A stretch of DNA of 64,000 bases. It comes from Gemmata sp051859125 (GTDB lineage: Bacteria > Planctomycetota > Planctomycetia > Gemmatales > Gemmataceae). Positions 25,792 to 35,438 of the stretch are shown here, one piece after another. The position numbers were made by a program, and so were the translations under genes. Within the stretch, counting starts at the first letter, position 1, and every line of letters begins with the position of its first letter. The notes under the pieces are model-generated. The model was not told where the DNA came from, did not search any database, and worked only from the letters and a program-made list of their open reading frames with translations. The stretch is taken from assembly GCF_051859125.1 (NCBI RefSeq), contig NZ_JBHYGG010000046.1, forward strand, positions 1 through 64,000, in the 5' to 3' direction.

Positions 25792-25879
25792 CCGGGCCGC
25801 CATCATCGCGGTCAAGTTAGCCGTGAGACACTCGCCTCGGACCGCGGGCGGGGTGCCCAAGGGCACGTGGTTTGTCTTC

Positions 25880-25950
25880 TGTAGCTGGCCTCTGTGAGGC
25901 CGGCGCTTCTGGGATTCCGTGAGCGTCCGGGGTCACAGACCCCGGCTACA
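25880..25950. repeat. Imperfect REP-like hairpin, same family as 35532-35603
   Basis: Left arm TGTAGCTGGCCTCTGTGAGG..., right arm ending CACAGACCCCGGCTACA. Each arm is itself a small palindrome with a shared TCTGTGA / TCACAGA core (GGCC-core-GGCC left; GGGG-core-CCCC right). The left arm closely matches 35532-35556. It lies in the 378-bp gap between the ferredoxin-kinase and bacteriophytochrome genes; no gene was seen in the gap. Confidence 0.6.
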
Positions 25951-26169
25951 CAACAGACCGAGTGCCAGCGGCAGGCCAGCCACCCCGAACTTGAGCGCCA
26001 CGAAGGGGCGGCTCGCCGACCATCTCTTGCGGATCTCGGCAGGACGATAACCACCTTTCCCGACCCGAGCGCGGCCGTGAACGAAGTTGAGCATCGCACC
26101 CCGGCCGCCGAGGGGGTACAGTTCCCGGAGGGAAGTTCCCGCGCCCCCCGCACCCCCGTGCGCCTGCCG

Positions 26170-29100
26170 ATGCACGCCCCCCCGCCCGACGACCCGCTCG
26201 CCCCCGCACTCGAACGGTGCGCCGCCGAGCCGATCCACGCGCCCGGGGCGGTTCAGCCGTTCGCGGTGCTCCTCGCCCTCGACGACCGCGGGACCGTGAC
26301 CCGGTGCAGCGCCAACGCGGCCGCCGCACTGGGCCGCGACCCGGACGCGGTCCTCGGCCGGTCCCTGGGCGAACTCTTCTCGCCCGCCGACGCCGCGCGG
26401 TTCGCCGCCGCCCTCGACGCGCTCCCGCCCGGCGGGTCCGCCGCGGTGGAGGGGGTTGCGGGCACCTCCGGGCCGGCCCTCGTCCACCGGTGCGGGGGCG
26501 CGGGGCTCGTCGAGTTGCCGGTGCCGCTCCCGGGCGTGCCCGAGGGCAGCCCGCTCCCCGAGGGCGCAGTCGCCGCCGCGGTCGAGCGGCTGTCGGACTT
26601 GCTCGCCGAGGGGTGCGGCACCGAGGCGTTCTGCCAGGCGGTCGTGGACCGGTTCCGCTCGCTGGCCGGGTACGACCGGGTGATGGCGTACCGGTTCGAC
26701 GCGGACTGGAACGGGGCGGTGATCGCCGAGGCACTGGCCCCCGGGGTAGACAGCTACCTGAACCAGCACTTCCCGGCGGCCGACATCCCGCCCCAGGCGC
26801 GGGCGCTGTACCTCCGCACGCGGGTCCGGGTGCTCGCGGACGCGGCCGCCGACCCGGTGCCGCTGGTCCCTGCCGACGCGCCGCCCCTGGACCTGTCCCC
26901 GGCGGTGTCGCGGGCCATGTCCCCGGTCCACCGCGAGTACCTCGGGAACATGGGGGTCCGCGGGACGCTCGTCGCGTCGGTGGTCCGCGACGGGCGGCTG
27001 TGGGGGATGATCGCGTGCCACCATGTCGGCCCGCTCCGGCCCCCGGGGTCGTGGGTCGCGCTGGCCGGGGCGCTGGGGAAGTTGATCGCGGTCCAGGTCG
27101 CGGCGCAGGAGGGCGGCACCCGGTCCCGGGGGGTGACCGACGCCCGCGGGTTGCTCCGGTTCCTGCCCCAACTGCTCCTGGGGTACGAGCGGCTCGGGGA
27201 CGGGCTCACGGACCCGCAGTTCGGGCTCATGGAGGTGCTCGGCGCGACCGGCATGGCGGTGTGGCACGGGGGCCAGTGGGCGGTCCGCGGCGCGACCCCG
27301 GGCCGGGGCGACCTGCGGGCACTGGTCGCGTGGCTCGACCGCCCGGGGCCGGACGTGTTCGTGACCGACCGGCTCGGCGAGGCGGCCCCGGAATTCGCGC
27401 ACCTGGCCGGGACCGCGCCCGGGGTGCTGGCCCTGCGGATCCCGAACGCCGCGCACGGGTGGATCCTCTGGTTCCGGGGCGAGCACGCGGCCACGGTGAC
27501 CTGGGCCGGGGACTACCGCAACGGGCTCGTGGGCGAGGGCGCGCTGGCCCGGCTCGGCCCGCGGCGGTCGTTCCGCGCGTGGGTCACCGAGGTCCGCGAA
27601 CGGTCCCGGCCGTGGACCCACGCCGAGCGGGCCGTCGCCACCGAGGTGCTCCGCCCGGACCTCCTGGAGGTCATGGCGACCGCGTACCAGTACCAGTCCC
27701 AGGTGCTCCGCCGGTACCAGAACATCCTGTTCGAGCAGGTCCACGACGCGGTCGTGGTGACCGACCTCGACGGGGTCGTCACGTTCTGGAACGACGGCGC
27801 GCAGCGGACCCTCGGGTGGCGAGCCGACGAGATGGTGGGCCGGCACATCATCGCCCGGGTGCCGGACGCGGACCGGGCGGCCGCGGCCGAGTTGATCGCC
27901 TCGGTCCAGGCCGGCACCCCGTTCTCGGGCCGGTACCGGGACACCCGCAAGGACGGCCGGCCCGTGTGGCTCGACGTCCGCCTGTGCCGGATCCGCGACG
28001 ACGCCGGGCACCCGACCGGGATCATGGCCGCGGCCCGCGACGTGTCCGACGAGAAGGAGGCGGCCGATCAGCTCCGCATGAAGCGGGCCATCGTCCGGTA
28101 CGCGCGGGACCCGGTCCTCGTCGCCGACGCCGGGCCCCGCGAGTTCGCGGCCCTGCGGGTCGTGTACGCGAACCCGGCGTTCGCCGCCGAGACCGGGTAC
28201 GCGGAGGCCGAGGCCGCGGGCCGGCCCCTGTGCGCGTTCACCGGCACCCCGGCCGACGCCGCCACCGCTGAGCGGCTCGCCCGGAGCCTGCAAACCTGGG
28301 AGCCGTGCCGGGTCGAACTGGTCGCGCGCCGCAAGGACGGCTCGGCGTTCTGGGCCGAGGTCGACTTGGCCCCGCTCCCCGACGAGGCCGCCGGGCACTC
28401 GCACTGGATCGCCGTGCAGCGGAACGTCACCGACCGCAAGGCCGCCGAGGCCACGCTCCGGGCCAGCGAGGAGCGGCTCCGCCTCGCGCTCGACGCCGGC
28501 AGCACCGGCCTGTACGACTGGGACCTGGAGACCGACCGGGTGATCTGGTCCCCGCGGCTGTACGAGCTGCTCGGGTACCCCCCGGGGTCCGCGTTCCCGG
28601 TCGAGCACCGGCACTTCGGCGACCGGGTCCACCCGGACGACCGCGCCGGGCTGGAGCGGCAACTCGCGGCCGGCCGCGCCGCCGGGGGCGACTTCCGGCA
28701 CGAGTACCGCGTCGTCCACCCCGGGGGCGCGGTCCGGTGGCTCGCGGCGGCCGGGCGGTTCTACACCGGCGACGCGGGCCGCCCGGTGCGGATGATCGGC
28801 ACGGTCCGCGACGACACGGCCCGGAAGGAGGCCGAGGCCCGGCTCGCGGCCCGCGAGCACGCCGCGCAGCAGGCCCAGAAGCTCGACGCGATCGGGCACC
28901 TCGCGGGCGGCATCGCGCACGACTTCAACAACATCCTCACCGGGGTCCGGGTATTCGCAGACCTGCTCATCGAGGACCTGGCCCCCGACGCCCCGGGGAG
29001 CGAGCTGGCCGACGAGATCCGCCGGGCCTCCGAGCGGGGCGCGAACCTGACCCGGCGGCTCCTCGCGTTCAGCCGCCACCAGATCGTCCGGCCCACCACC

Positions 29101-29997
29101 GTGGACGTCAACGCGCTGGTCGCGGACCTGTGCGAGATGCTCCGCCGGCTCATCGGCGAGGACGTCGCCGTGGCCACCGCCCTGGCCCCCGACGCCCCGC
29201 ACGTCCTCGCCGACAGGGGCCAGCTCGAACAGGTCGTCATGAACCTGGCCCTCAACGCCCGGGACGCGATGCCGACCGGCGGGCGGCTCGCGGTCGCCAC
29301 CGCCGGGGTCCAGGCCGCGGACCTCCCCGCCGCGTGCCGCCCCGCCGCGCCCGCCCCCGCGTACCTGCGGCTCACCGTGACCGACACCGGGACCGGGATG
29401 ACCGACGAGGTGAAGGCCCGGCTGTTCGAGCCGTTCTTCACCACCAAGGAGCCCGGGAAGGGGACCGGGCTCGGCCTGGCCACGACCTACGGCATCGTCC
29501 GCCAGACCGGCGGGGCCGTCACGGTCGACACGCACCCGGGCCGCGGGACGTGCTTCACCGTGTACCTGCCCGCGGCCGCGCCGGACCCCCGCCCGGCCGA
29601 GGCCCCGGCCCGCCGCGCCCGGCCCCGGGCCGGCGGCGCGGGCGTCCTCGTCGCGGACGACGACCCGATGATCCGCCGGCTCGCGCAGCTCGTGCTCACC
29701 CAGGCGGGGTACCGGGTGCTGCTCGCCGGCGGCGCGGCCGAGGCCCTCGACGCGGTGGCCCGCGACGCCCGCGTCGACCTGCTCCTCACCGACGTGGTGA
29801 TGCCGGGCCTCTCGGGGCCAGAGCTGGCCGAGCGGCTCACCGCGGCCCGCCCGGGGCTCAAGGTCGGGTTCCTCTCGGGGTACACCACCGACACCGTCCT
29901 CCGCCACGGCATCCGCGAGGAGCGGGTCGACTTCCTCCAGAAGCCGTTCAGCGCCGAGGAACTGCTCCACTTCGTCCAGCGGTGTACGGGCGGGTGA
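26170..29997 (+). CDS. Bacteriophytochrome hybrid histidine kinase (PAS-GAF-PHY-3xPAS-HisKA-HATPase-REC)
   Basis: 1275 aa. Photosensory core: N-terminal PAS with the biliverdin-attaching C17 in the CAAEPIHAPGAVQP motif; GAF (about 140-310) with HFPAADIPPQARALY and SPVHREYLGNMGV; PHY (about 320-500) with the tongue motif GPRRSF. Then three PAS domains (about 515-635, 638-760, 765-890), a HisKA with H917 (GGIAHDFNN), a HATPase (DTGTGM, GKGTGLGLATTYG) and a receiver (about 1155-1275, D1208 in LLLTDVVMPG). All catalytic and chromophore residues are present, so it should be a red/far-red sensor kinase with an internal receiver. The ATG at 26170 puts C17 at the usual distance from the N-terminus; no good Shine-Dalgarno, so an upstream GTG is possible. 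The chromophore can be supplied by the heme oxygenase at 23274. Confidence 0.93.
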   Translation: MHAPPPDDPLAPALERCAAEPIHAPGAVQPFAVLLALDDRGTVTRCSANAAAALGRDPDAVLGRSLGELFSPADAARFAAALDALPPGGSAAVEGVAGTSGPALVHRCGGAGLVELPVPLPGVPEGSPLPEGAVAAAVERLSDLLAEGCGTEAFCQAVVDRFRSLAGYDRVMAYRFDADWNGAVIAEALAPGVDSYLNQHFPAADIPPQARALYLRTRVRVLADAAADPVPLVPADAPPLDLSPAVSRAMSPVHREYLGNMGVRGTLVASVVRDGRLWGMIACHHVGPLRPPGSWVALAGALGKLIAVQVAAQEGGTRSRGVTDARGLLRFLPQLLLGYERLGDGLTDPQFGLMEVLGATGMAVWHGGQWAVRGATPGRGDLRALVAWLDRPGPDVFVTDRLGEAAPEFAHLAGTAPGVLALRIPNAAHGWILWFRGEHAATVTWAGDYRNGLVGEGALARLGPRRSFRAWVTEVRERSRPWTHAERAVATEVLRPDLLEVMATAYQYQSQVLRRYQNILFEQVHDAVVVTDLDGVVTFWNDGAQRTLGWRADEMVGRHIIARVPDADRAAAAELIASVQAGTPFSGRYRDTRKDGRPVWLDVRLCRIRDDAGHPTGIMAAARDVSDEKEAADQLRMKRAIVRYARDPVLVADAGPREFAALRVVYANPAFAAETGYAEAEAAGRPLCAFTGTPADAATAERLARSLQTWEPCRVELVARRKDGSAFWAEVDLAPLPDEAAGHSHWIAVQRNVTDRKAAEATLRASEERLRLALDAGSTGLYDWDLETDRVIWSPRLYELLGYPPGSAFPVEHRHFGDRVHPDDRAGLERQLAAGRAAGGDFRHEYRVVHPGGAVRWLAAAGRFYTGDAGRPVRMIGTVRDDTARKEAEARLAAREHAAQQAQKLDAIGHLAGGIAHDFNNILTGVRVFADLLIEDLAPDAPGSELADEIRRASERGANLTRRLLAFSRHQIVRPTTVDVNALVADLCEMLRRLIGEDVAVATALAPDAPHVLADRGQLEQVVMNLALNARDAMPTGGRLAVATAGVQAADLPAACRPAAPAPAYLRLTVTDTGTGMTDEVKARLFEPFFTTKEPGKGTGLGLATTYGIVRQTGGAVTVDTHPGRGTCFTVYLPAAAPDPRPAEAPARRARPRAGGAGVLVADDDPMIRRLAQLVLTQAGYRVLLAGGAAEALDAVARDARVDLLLTDVVMPGLSGPELAERLTAARPGLKVGFLSGYTTDTVLRHGIREERVDFLQKPFSAEELLHFVQRCTGG

Positions 29998-30107
29998 CCC
30001 GCCGGCCGACCGGCGCGGGCGAAGCGCTCGCGACGTGGATGCGTCGCCGGGGGGCACGAGGCGGACGGGATTGACGCACGGCCGATCCGAAGATCACCCG
30101 CCCGTGG

Positions 30108-31517
30108 TCACGGCTTGCCGGCCCGCCACAGCCGCACCAGGCAGACCGACTGCGCCGGCAGTTCCACGGCCACCTCGCACGCGTCGACCCGGCCCCCACC
30201 GACGCGACTCAGGTCCCGCTTGGCGTCCACCGCCAGCACCTCGTAGCCAGTCGGGCCCTTCCACGGGGCCGGGTCGAGGGCGACCCGCACCGGGCCGCCC
30301 GTGCCCCCCGGGCGGGCGAGCAGAACCCGCGCCTGCTCCCCGACCCCGGCGAGGGCCCAGACCCCCGGTGGCCACCGCCCCGGCAGCCGCTTCAGTCCGA
30401 CCAGCTCCTGGAACGCGAGGAACGCGCCGAAGGCCTTCGACGGTGTGCCGTGCTGCGAGAACAGGCCCATGCCCGGGGCCTCGGCGGTGAAGTAGTTGGC
30501 GGCGTCCAGCGGAGCGTCCTGGAGGGCAATCAGTGTGGCGGCGACGAATGCCGCGCCTTCTTCATTGGCCACCCGGGCGTACCACCGCTCGCGGGCCGCT
30601 GATTCCTTGGCCTTGATGCCCGACCAGCTCCCGTCCGGCAGGTAGTTCCACTCGTTCAGGTGGCTCTCCGCGTGCTTGAACCCGCTCGCGTCGAGGAGTG
30701 CCCGCACGCCCCTAGCGCGCCTCACGAGTTCGGTCGGGTCAGCGGTGTAGCAGTGCCAGGACAGGAAGTCCAGCGGGGCCGCGTCCCTCTTGCACCGCGC
30801 CAGGAACGCCTTCAGGAATGCCGTGGGTGTGTACTGCTCGCCCTTCTGGTCGCCGGAGTTGCCGAGCCCCGGCCCGCCAATTTTGATTGCCGGAAACTCG
30901 TTCCGCAGGGTCGCCGCCGTGGTCACGTACAGCCGCAGGTACTCGTCGTCGGTCCCGGTCCAGCAGTTCGGGCGGTTGTCCGGCTCGTTCCAGACCTCCC
31001 AGTATTTGATCGGGAGCTTCAGCCCTTTGGCCCACCCCTGCGTGTAGTGCCGGACGATCCCGGCGCACACCGCCGCCCACCTGTCGAAGTCTTTCGGCGG
31101 GTGGGCGTGCCGCTTGGCCCTCTGGTGCTCGATGCTCTCGCCGAGACGGTACACGATCGCGGCCCCGCAGTCGTGGACCGCCTTCACGTACTCGTCGGTG
31201 CGGTCGAAGTCGTAGCTCTCCGCTTTTGTGGGATCGGCGGTGGGGTCGGGGAAGATCGCGTGGACGTCCACCACGTCCGGGTTCGGCCAGTGCGCGTCGT
31301 GCAGCCGGGCCAGCGGGAAGGCCGCCTCCTTCCACCGCGGCGACAGGTCGAGCAGGCCCCCGGCCGCGAGCGGGCCGCCGTTGACCCCGTGCCGCGCCCG
31401 GACCGGCCCGCCGGGAGCGGTGCCGTCGAAGACGACGTCGGGAACCGACTCCGCGGCGGCCACACGGGAGCCGGCCGCGGCGGCCGGGACGGAGAGTACG
31501 AAGTGGCGTCGGTCCAC
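30108..31517 (-). CDS. Exported GH39-like glycoside hydrolase
   Basis: 469 aa. A Tat-type signal is visible directly after the GTG start (DRRHFVLSVPAAAAG). The body looks like a clan-A (beta/alpha)8 enzyme of the GH39 beta-xylosidase/iduronidase kind: HDAHWPNPDVVDVHAIFPD, YWEVWNEPDN with the expected acid/base Glu, FLSWHCY, and LNEWNY with a candidate nucleophile Glu; a C-terminal beta-sandwich follows. The GTG at 31517 is preferred because the Tat motif then begins at residue 2; an earlier GTG at 31565 would bury it. Single gene, divergent from the large exported protein at 32078. Substrate unknown. Key Glu assignment is by motif only. Confidence 0.72.
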   Translation of the reverse strand: MDRRHFVLSVPAAAAGSRVAAAESVPDVVFDGTAPGGPVRARHGVNGGPLAAGGLLDLSPRWKEAAFPLARLHDAHWPNPDVVDVHAIFPDPTADPTKAESYDFDRTDEYVKAVHDCGAAIVYRLGESIEHQRAKRHAHPPKDFDRWAAVCAGIVRHYTQGWAKGLKLPIKYWEVWNEPDNRPNCWTGTDDEYLRLYVTTAATLRNEFPAIKIGGPGLGNSGDQKGEQYTPTAFLKAFLARCKRDAAPLDFLSWHCYTADPTELVRRARGVRALLDASGFKHAESHLNEWNYLPDGSWSGIKAKESAARERWYARVANEEGAAFVAATLIALQDAPLDAANYFTAEAPGMGLFSQHGTPSKAFGAFLAFQELVGLKRLPGRWPPGVWALAGVGEQARVLLARPGGTGGPVRVALDPAPWKGPTGYEVLAVDAKRDLSRVGGGRVDACEVAVELPAQSVCLVRLWRAGKP

Positions 31518-31621
31518 GGGAGTCTCGCGGAGGGCATCGAGGGCGGAACGGCGGGGCGGTCCCACCCTTCGATCTTAGGAGGACCGGTGCGGCTCGGGCC
31601 GGCGTCGCGCGAGACGGGTGT

Positions 31622-31750
31622 GACCACAGCGACCCTCGCTCGGCCGCCGGCGGCTCTCTGGCGGGATGGAACGGTCTCGACCTGTGAACTCCACCATCGC
31701 CGCGCGAAGTACCGGAACCGGACCCTGCGGCCGGACCGGTCCCGGCAATA
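31622..31750. repeat. Dispersed non-coding repeat, copy B
   Basis: Partner of the segment at 5657-5795 (about 70-75% identity by eye, same orientation). It lies in the 560-bp divergent gap 31518-32077 between the GH39-like gene and the large exported protein gene. Some differences between copies fall every third base (for example CTT/CTC, CAC/CAT, CGG/CGC over an ELHHRR reading), hinting at an old coding remnant. No gene supported in the rest of the gap. Confidence 0.45.
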
Positions 31751-32077
31751 GAGGTGTGTCACGCGGGCCGGTTGCGCGTGCCGGAAGCGCTCGACCCAAA
31801 TGGTCGCTGTCGGTGATCCGGGCGCGGGCCCACGGGGGAGAAAATGTGCGGGAGAATTCACTTGCACGAGCAGGTATCGCGGGGCTCTAATCCACCCCGC
31901 GGCAGGTCCGGCCCTCCGGTCCCGTCGCGGTTGCCCATTTCGCCCGGGGTCGTGACGACCCCCGGCCGGGACTCACGTCCGCCCCGGCCGCCCCGGACCC
32001 TTCGCCCCCGACACACCGCCCGTGCGGCCGCGCCTCCCCGCGCGGCGGCGGGCGCTCCCCGCACCGGAGTGAAGTAC

Positions 32078-35000
32078 ATGGCACGCGCGCGCACCGCGAC
32101 CCGCACCCGTCTGGGCGTCGAGCGGCTCGACGACCGGATCACCCCCGCGACCCTGCCGACCGGGTTCACCGAGACGGCGGTCGCCGCCGGGCTCTCGAAC
32201 GCCACGGCGATGGAGGTCGCCCCGAACGGCGACCTGTGGGTGCTCGAGCAGGGCGGCGGGGTGAAGCGGTTCCGCCCCGGCAGCACCGCGGCCGACCTCG
32301 TCGCCAACCTGTCGGCCGTTGGGCTCCGGTCAGAAGGCGAGCGGGGCGTGCTCGGGGTGGCGTTTGACCCGAACTACGCGACCAACAAGTGGGTGTACCT
32401 GTACTACACCAGCAGCGACGCCCCGAACCCGCACAACCGGGTGAGCCGGTTCACCGTCAGCGACTCCAACGCGGCCGACTACTCGTTCGTCGACACGGAC
32501 GCCGCCGTGGCCGGGCCGGACGAGACGGTGATCCTCGACCTCGACCCGCTGTCCGGCGCGACCAACCACAACGGCGGGGCCATCCACTTCGGGCCGGACG
32601 GGAAGCTCTACATCGCGGTCGGCGACAACGCCGCCGGGGCCAACGCCCAGTCCCTGGCCAACCGCCACGGCAAGATCCTGCGGGTCAACGCGGACGGGAC
32701 GATCCCGGCCGACAACCCGACGTCGTTCGCGGGGATCGCCGGCACCACGTCCGGCGCGAACCGGGCGATCTGGGCGGTCGGCCTGCGGAACCCGTACACG
32801 TTCGCGTTCCGGCCCGGGACCAGCGAGATGTTCATCAACGACGTCGGCCAGAACACGTGGGAGGAGGTCAACCGCGGCGGCGCCGGGCTGAACTACGGGT
32901 GGCCGTCCACGGAGGGGAGTTTCAACTCCACGACGTACCCGAGCTTCACCCAGCCGGTGTACGCGTACAGCCACGGCGGTGGCACGTTCCAGGGGTTCGC
33001 GATCACCGGCGGGGCGTTCTACAACCCGGCCGCGTCGCAGTTCCCGGCCCAGTACCAGGGGGACTACTTCTTCGCCGACTACGTGAACAGTTGGATCAAC
33101 GTGCTCGACACCACGACCGGCACGGTCGAGCGGTTCGCGTCCAGCGCCCCCGCCACGGTCGACCTGCGGGTCGCGGCCGACGGCAGCCTGCTGTACCTCG
33201 CCCGCGGCAGCAACCAGGTGTTCCGCGTGTCGTACACCGCCTCGTCGGCCCCGGCCGTCACCCAGCAGCCGGCGAACGCGACGGTCACCGAGGGCTGCAA
33301 CGCGACGTTCACCGTGGCGGCCAGCGGCACCGCCCCGCTCGCCTACCAGTGGCAGAAGCTGGTCGGCAGCACCTGGACGAACCTGGCCAACGGCGCGGAC
33401 TTCTCGGGCGTGACCACGGCGACGCTGACCGTCCTCGGGGCGGCCGCGGGCGACGCCGGGCAGTACCGGGCGGTCGTGTCCAACTCGGCGGGCACCGCGA
33501 CCAGCACCGCGGCAACGCTCACCGTCACCGCCAACCGCCCGCCGGTGGCCGCCATCGCGCTACCGGCCGGGCTGACGAACGGGAAGTTCGTGGCCGGGCG
33601 GACCGTCACGTTCTCCGGGACCGCGACCGACCCCGAGGACGGCACCCTCGGCGCGGCGGCGTACACGTGGAAGGTCGAGTACCTCACGAGCACCGCGACC
33701 GGCACCCCGGCCGTCCGCCCGTTCGTGCCGGAGTTCGGCGGCGCGACCGGCGGCACGTTCACCCCGGCCACGTCCGGCCCGTACACGCTCGCCGACGTGG
33801 CGTACCGGGTCACCCTCACGGTCCGCGACTCGGCCGGGCTGACGACCACGACCAGCACCGACGTCCTCCCGAACGTAGCGGCGGTCACCCTCGCGTCCGC
33901 GCCGACCGGCCTGACGCTGACGCTCGACGGCCAGCCGTACACCGCCTCGACCACCTTCCAGAGCGTGGTCGGGTTCGAGCGGCCGATCGGCGCGGCCGCC
34001 ACGCAGACGATCGGCGGCACGACGTACACCTTCCAGGGGTGGTCCGACGGCGGCGCGGCGACGCACACGATCAGCACCCCGGCGGCCGCGACCACGTACA
34101 CCGCGACGTACGCGGCCGCGGCCCTGTTCGCGACCAGGATCAACTTCCAGCTCGCCGGCGCGCCGGTCCCGGCGGGTTACCTGGCGGACACCGGGGCCGT
34201 GTTCGGGAGCCGCGGCAACGGGTACTCCTACGGGTGGAACGCGAACACCGCCGCGACGACCCGGGACCGCAACGCCGCGAACTCGCCGGACCAGCGGTAC
34301 GACACGCTCATCCACCTGCAGAAGCCGGAGAACCCGAACGCGGTGTGGGAGCTGGCCGTGCCCAACGGCACGTACCGCGTGCGGCTCGTGGCCGGCGACC
34401 CGTCCCACACCGACAGCGTGTTCCGCACGACCGCCGAGGGCGTCCTCGCGGTCAGCGGCACCCCGACGAGCGCGCAGCGGTGGGTCGACAACACGGTGAC
34501 GGTGACCGTGACCGACGGCCGGCTCACGCTCGCCAACGGGGCCGGGGCGCAGAACAACAAGCTCGCGTTCGTCGAGGTCACGCAGATCGGCGGCCTGCCC
34601 GCCGGTCTGGTCGGCGAGTACCGGTTCAACGAGGGCACCGGCACCGCGACGGCCGAAGGGTCGGCGTCCGCCAACGCAGGCACTCTGGTCGGCGGGGCGG
34701 TCTGGGTCGGCGGGCGGCCGGGGGCCGGGTCCGCCGTGTCGTTCGACGGGTCGGGCCGCGTGGACCTGGGCGCGGACCTCAACCCGTGGCTTGGGGCGTC
34801 GGGAACGGTCGCGTTCTGGCTCCGCACGACGCAGGTGGGCAACAACACGATGTGGCAGGCTCCGGGCGTGCTGGGGGTCGAGTCGGCCGGCGACGGCAAC
34901 GACGTGTTCTGGGGCTGGCTCGACGCCTCCGGGCGGATCGGCGTGCAGGCCGGCGACATGGGCGGGGCCAAGAGTGCGGCCCCGGTGAACGACGGGCAGT

Positions 35001-35233
35001 GGCACCACGTCGCACTGACGCGCGACCACAGCACGGGCCGCGTCGAGGTGTACGTGGACGGCACCTTGAGCGGGTCGGCCACGTCGGGCACCGGGGTGAA
35101 GACGACGCCGTTCCGGAGCGTCGGGCGGATCGACGACACGGGCGGGACGCCGACGGGTCTCGCCGGGGCCGTGGACGACCTGCTCGTGTTCAACCGCGTC
35201 CTGTCGGCCGACGAGATCCGGGGGCTGGCGTGA
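32078..35233 (+). CDS. Large exported protein: glucose/sorbosone dehydrogenase-like propeller, Ig-like, malectin-like and LamG domains
   Basis: 1051 aa. The N-terminus RTRLGVERLDDRITPA is the planctomycete-type export/anchoring motif. Residues about 26-385 form a six-bladed PQQ-dependent-type GSDH propeller (NGDLWVLEQGG, ERGVLGVAFDPNY, NHNGGAIHFGPDGKLYIAVGD, WAVGLRNPYTFAF, GQNTWEEVN). Then an Ig-like domain (about 390-485), PKD-like and bacterial-repeat domains (about 485-680), a malectin-like domain (about 684-835; INFQLAG..PAGYLADTG) and a C-terminal LamG (about 840-1050; VGEYRFNEGTGT, GQWHHVALTRD). Shine-Dalgarno GGAGTGAAG precedes the ATG. Likely a secreted sugar oxidase or adhesion protein; enzymatic activity not certain. 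Single gene followed by two hairpins. Confidence 0.85.
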   Translation: MARARTATRTRLGVERLDDRITPATLPTGFTETAVAAGLSNATAMEVAPNGDLWVLEQGGGVKRFRPGSTAADLVANLSAVGLRSEGERGVLGVAFDPNYATNKWVYLYYTSSDAPNPHNRVSRFTVSDSNAADYSFVDTDAAVAGPDETVILDLDPLSGATNHNGGAIHFGPDGKLYIAVGDNAAGANAQSLANRHGKILRVNADGTIPADNPTSFAGIAGTTSGANRAIWAVGLRNPYTFAFRPGTSEMFINDVGQNTWEEVNRGGAGLNYGWPSTEGSFNSTTYPSFTQPVYAYSHGGGTFQGFAITGGAFYNPAASQFPAQYQGDYFFADYVNSWINVLDTTTGTVERFASSAPATVDLRVAADGSLLYLARGSNQVFRVSYTASSAPAVTQQPANATVTEGCNATFTVAASGTAPLAYQWQKLVGSTWTNLANGADFSGVTTATLTVLGAAAGDAGQYRAVVSNSAGTATSTAATLTVTANRPPVAAIALPAGLTNGKFVAGRTVTFSGTATDPEDGTLGAAAYTWKVEYLTSTATGTPAVRPFVPEFGGATGGTFTPATSGPYTLADVAYRVTLTVRDSAGLTTTTSTDVLPNVAAVTLASAPTGLTLTLDGQPYTASTTFQSVVGFERPIGAAATQTIGGTTYTFQGWSDGGAATHTISTPAAATTYTATYAAAALFATRINFQLAGAPVPAGYLADTGAVFGSRGNGYSYGWNANTAATTRDRNAANSPDQRYDTLIHLQKPENPNAVWELAVPNGTYRVRLVAGDPSHTDSVFRTTAEGVLAVSGTPTSAQRWVDNTVTVTVTDGRLTLANGAGAQNNKLAFVEVTQIGGLPAGLVGEYRFNEGTGTATAEGSASANAGTLVGGAVWVGGRPGAGSAVSFDGSGRVDLGADLNPWLGASGTVAFWLRTTQVGNNTMWQAPGVLGVESAGDGNDVFWGWLDASGRIGVQAGDMGGAKSAAPVNDGQWHHVALTRDHSTGRVEVYVDGTLSGSATSGTGVKTTPFRSVGRIDDTGGTPTGLAGAVDDLLVFNRVLSADEIRGLA

Positions 35234-35408
35234 CGCACCGGTTCCCGAACTCGCGGCCGAAACGTGTTCCCCGGCGTGTCCGCCTCGGGGCGAGACGCTG
35301 AGAGTGTATCGGGGAGACGTTCGGGGTCCGAGTGGACCCCGCCGAACCCGAGACTTTGGCGAGCGCCTGCGGGACCGCGAATCGCTCGGGATTCTCGGGC
35401 GACCTGGC

Positions 35409-35438
35409 CGCCCCCCGGGGGACCGCCCCCGGGGGGCG
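35409..35438. terminator. Strong GC hairpin downstream of the LamG-protein gene
   Basis: A 13-bp stem (core GCCCCCCGGGGG / CCCCCGGGGGGC) with loop ACCG, 175 nt after the stop codon. No T-tract, as common in GC-rich genomes. Likely transcription end. The gap 35234-35626 otherwise holds only this hairpin and the REP-like palindrome. Confidence 0.5.

Noticed and set aside
28080..28440. LOV-type flavin domain in the second PAS of the phytochrome
   Set aside because: The G-x-N-C-R-F-L-Q motif is absent; the similar position reads GRPLCAF with Cys in the wrong place.
25933..30057. 1374-codon minus-strand frame opposite the bacteriophytochrome
   Set aside because: Typical high-GC antisense frame; no motif found.
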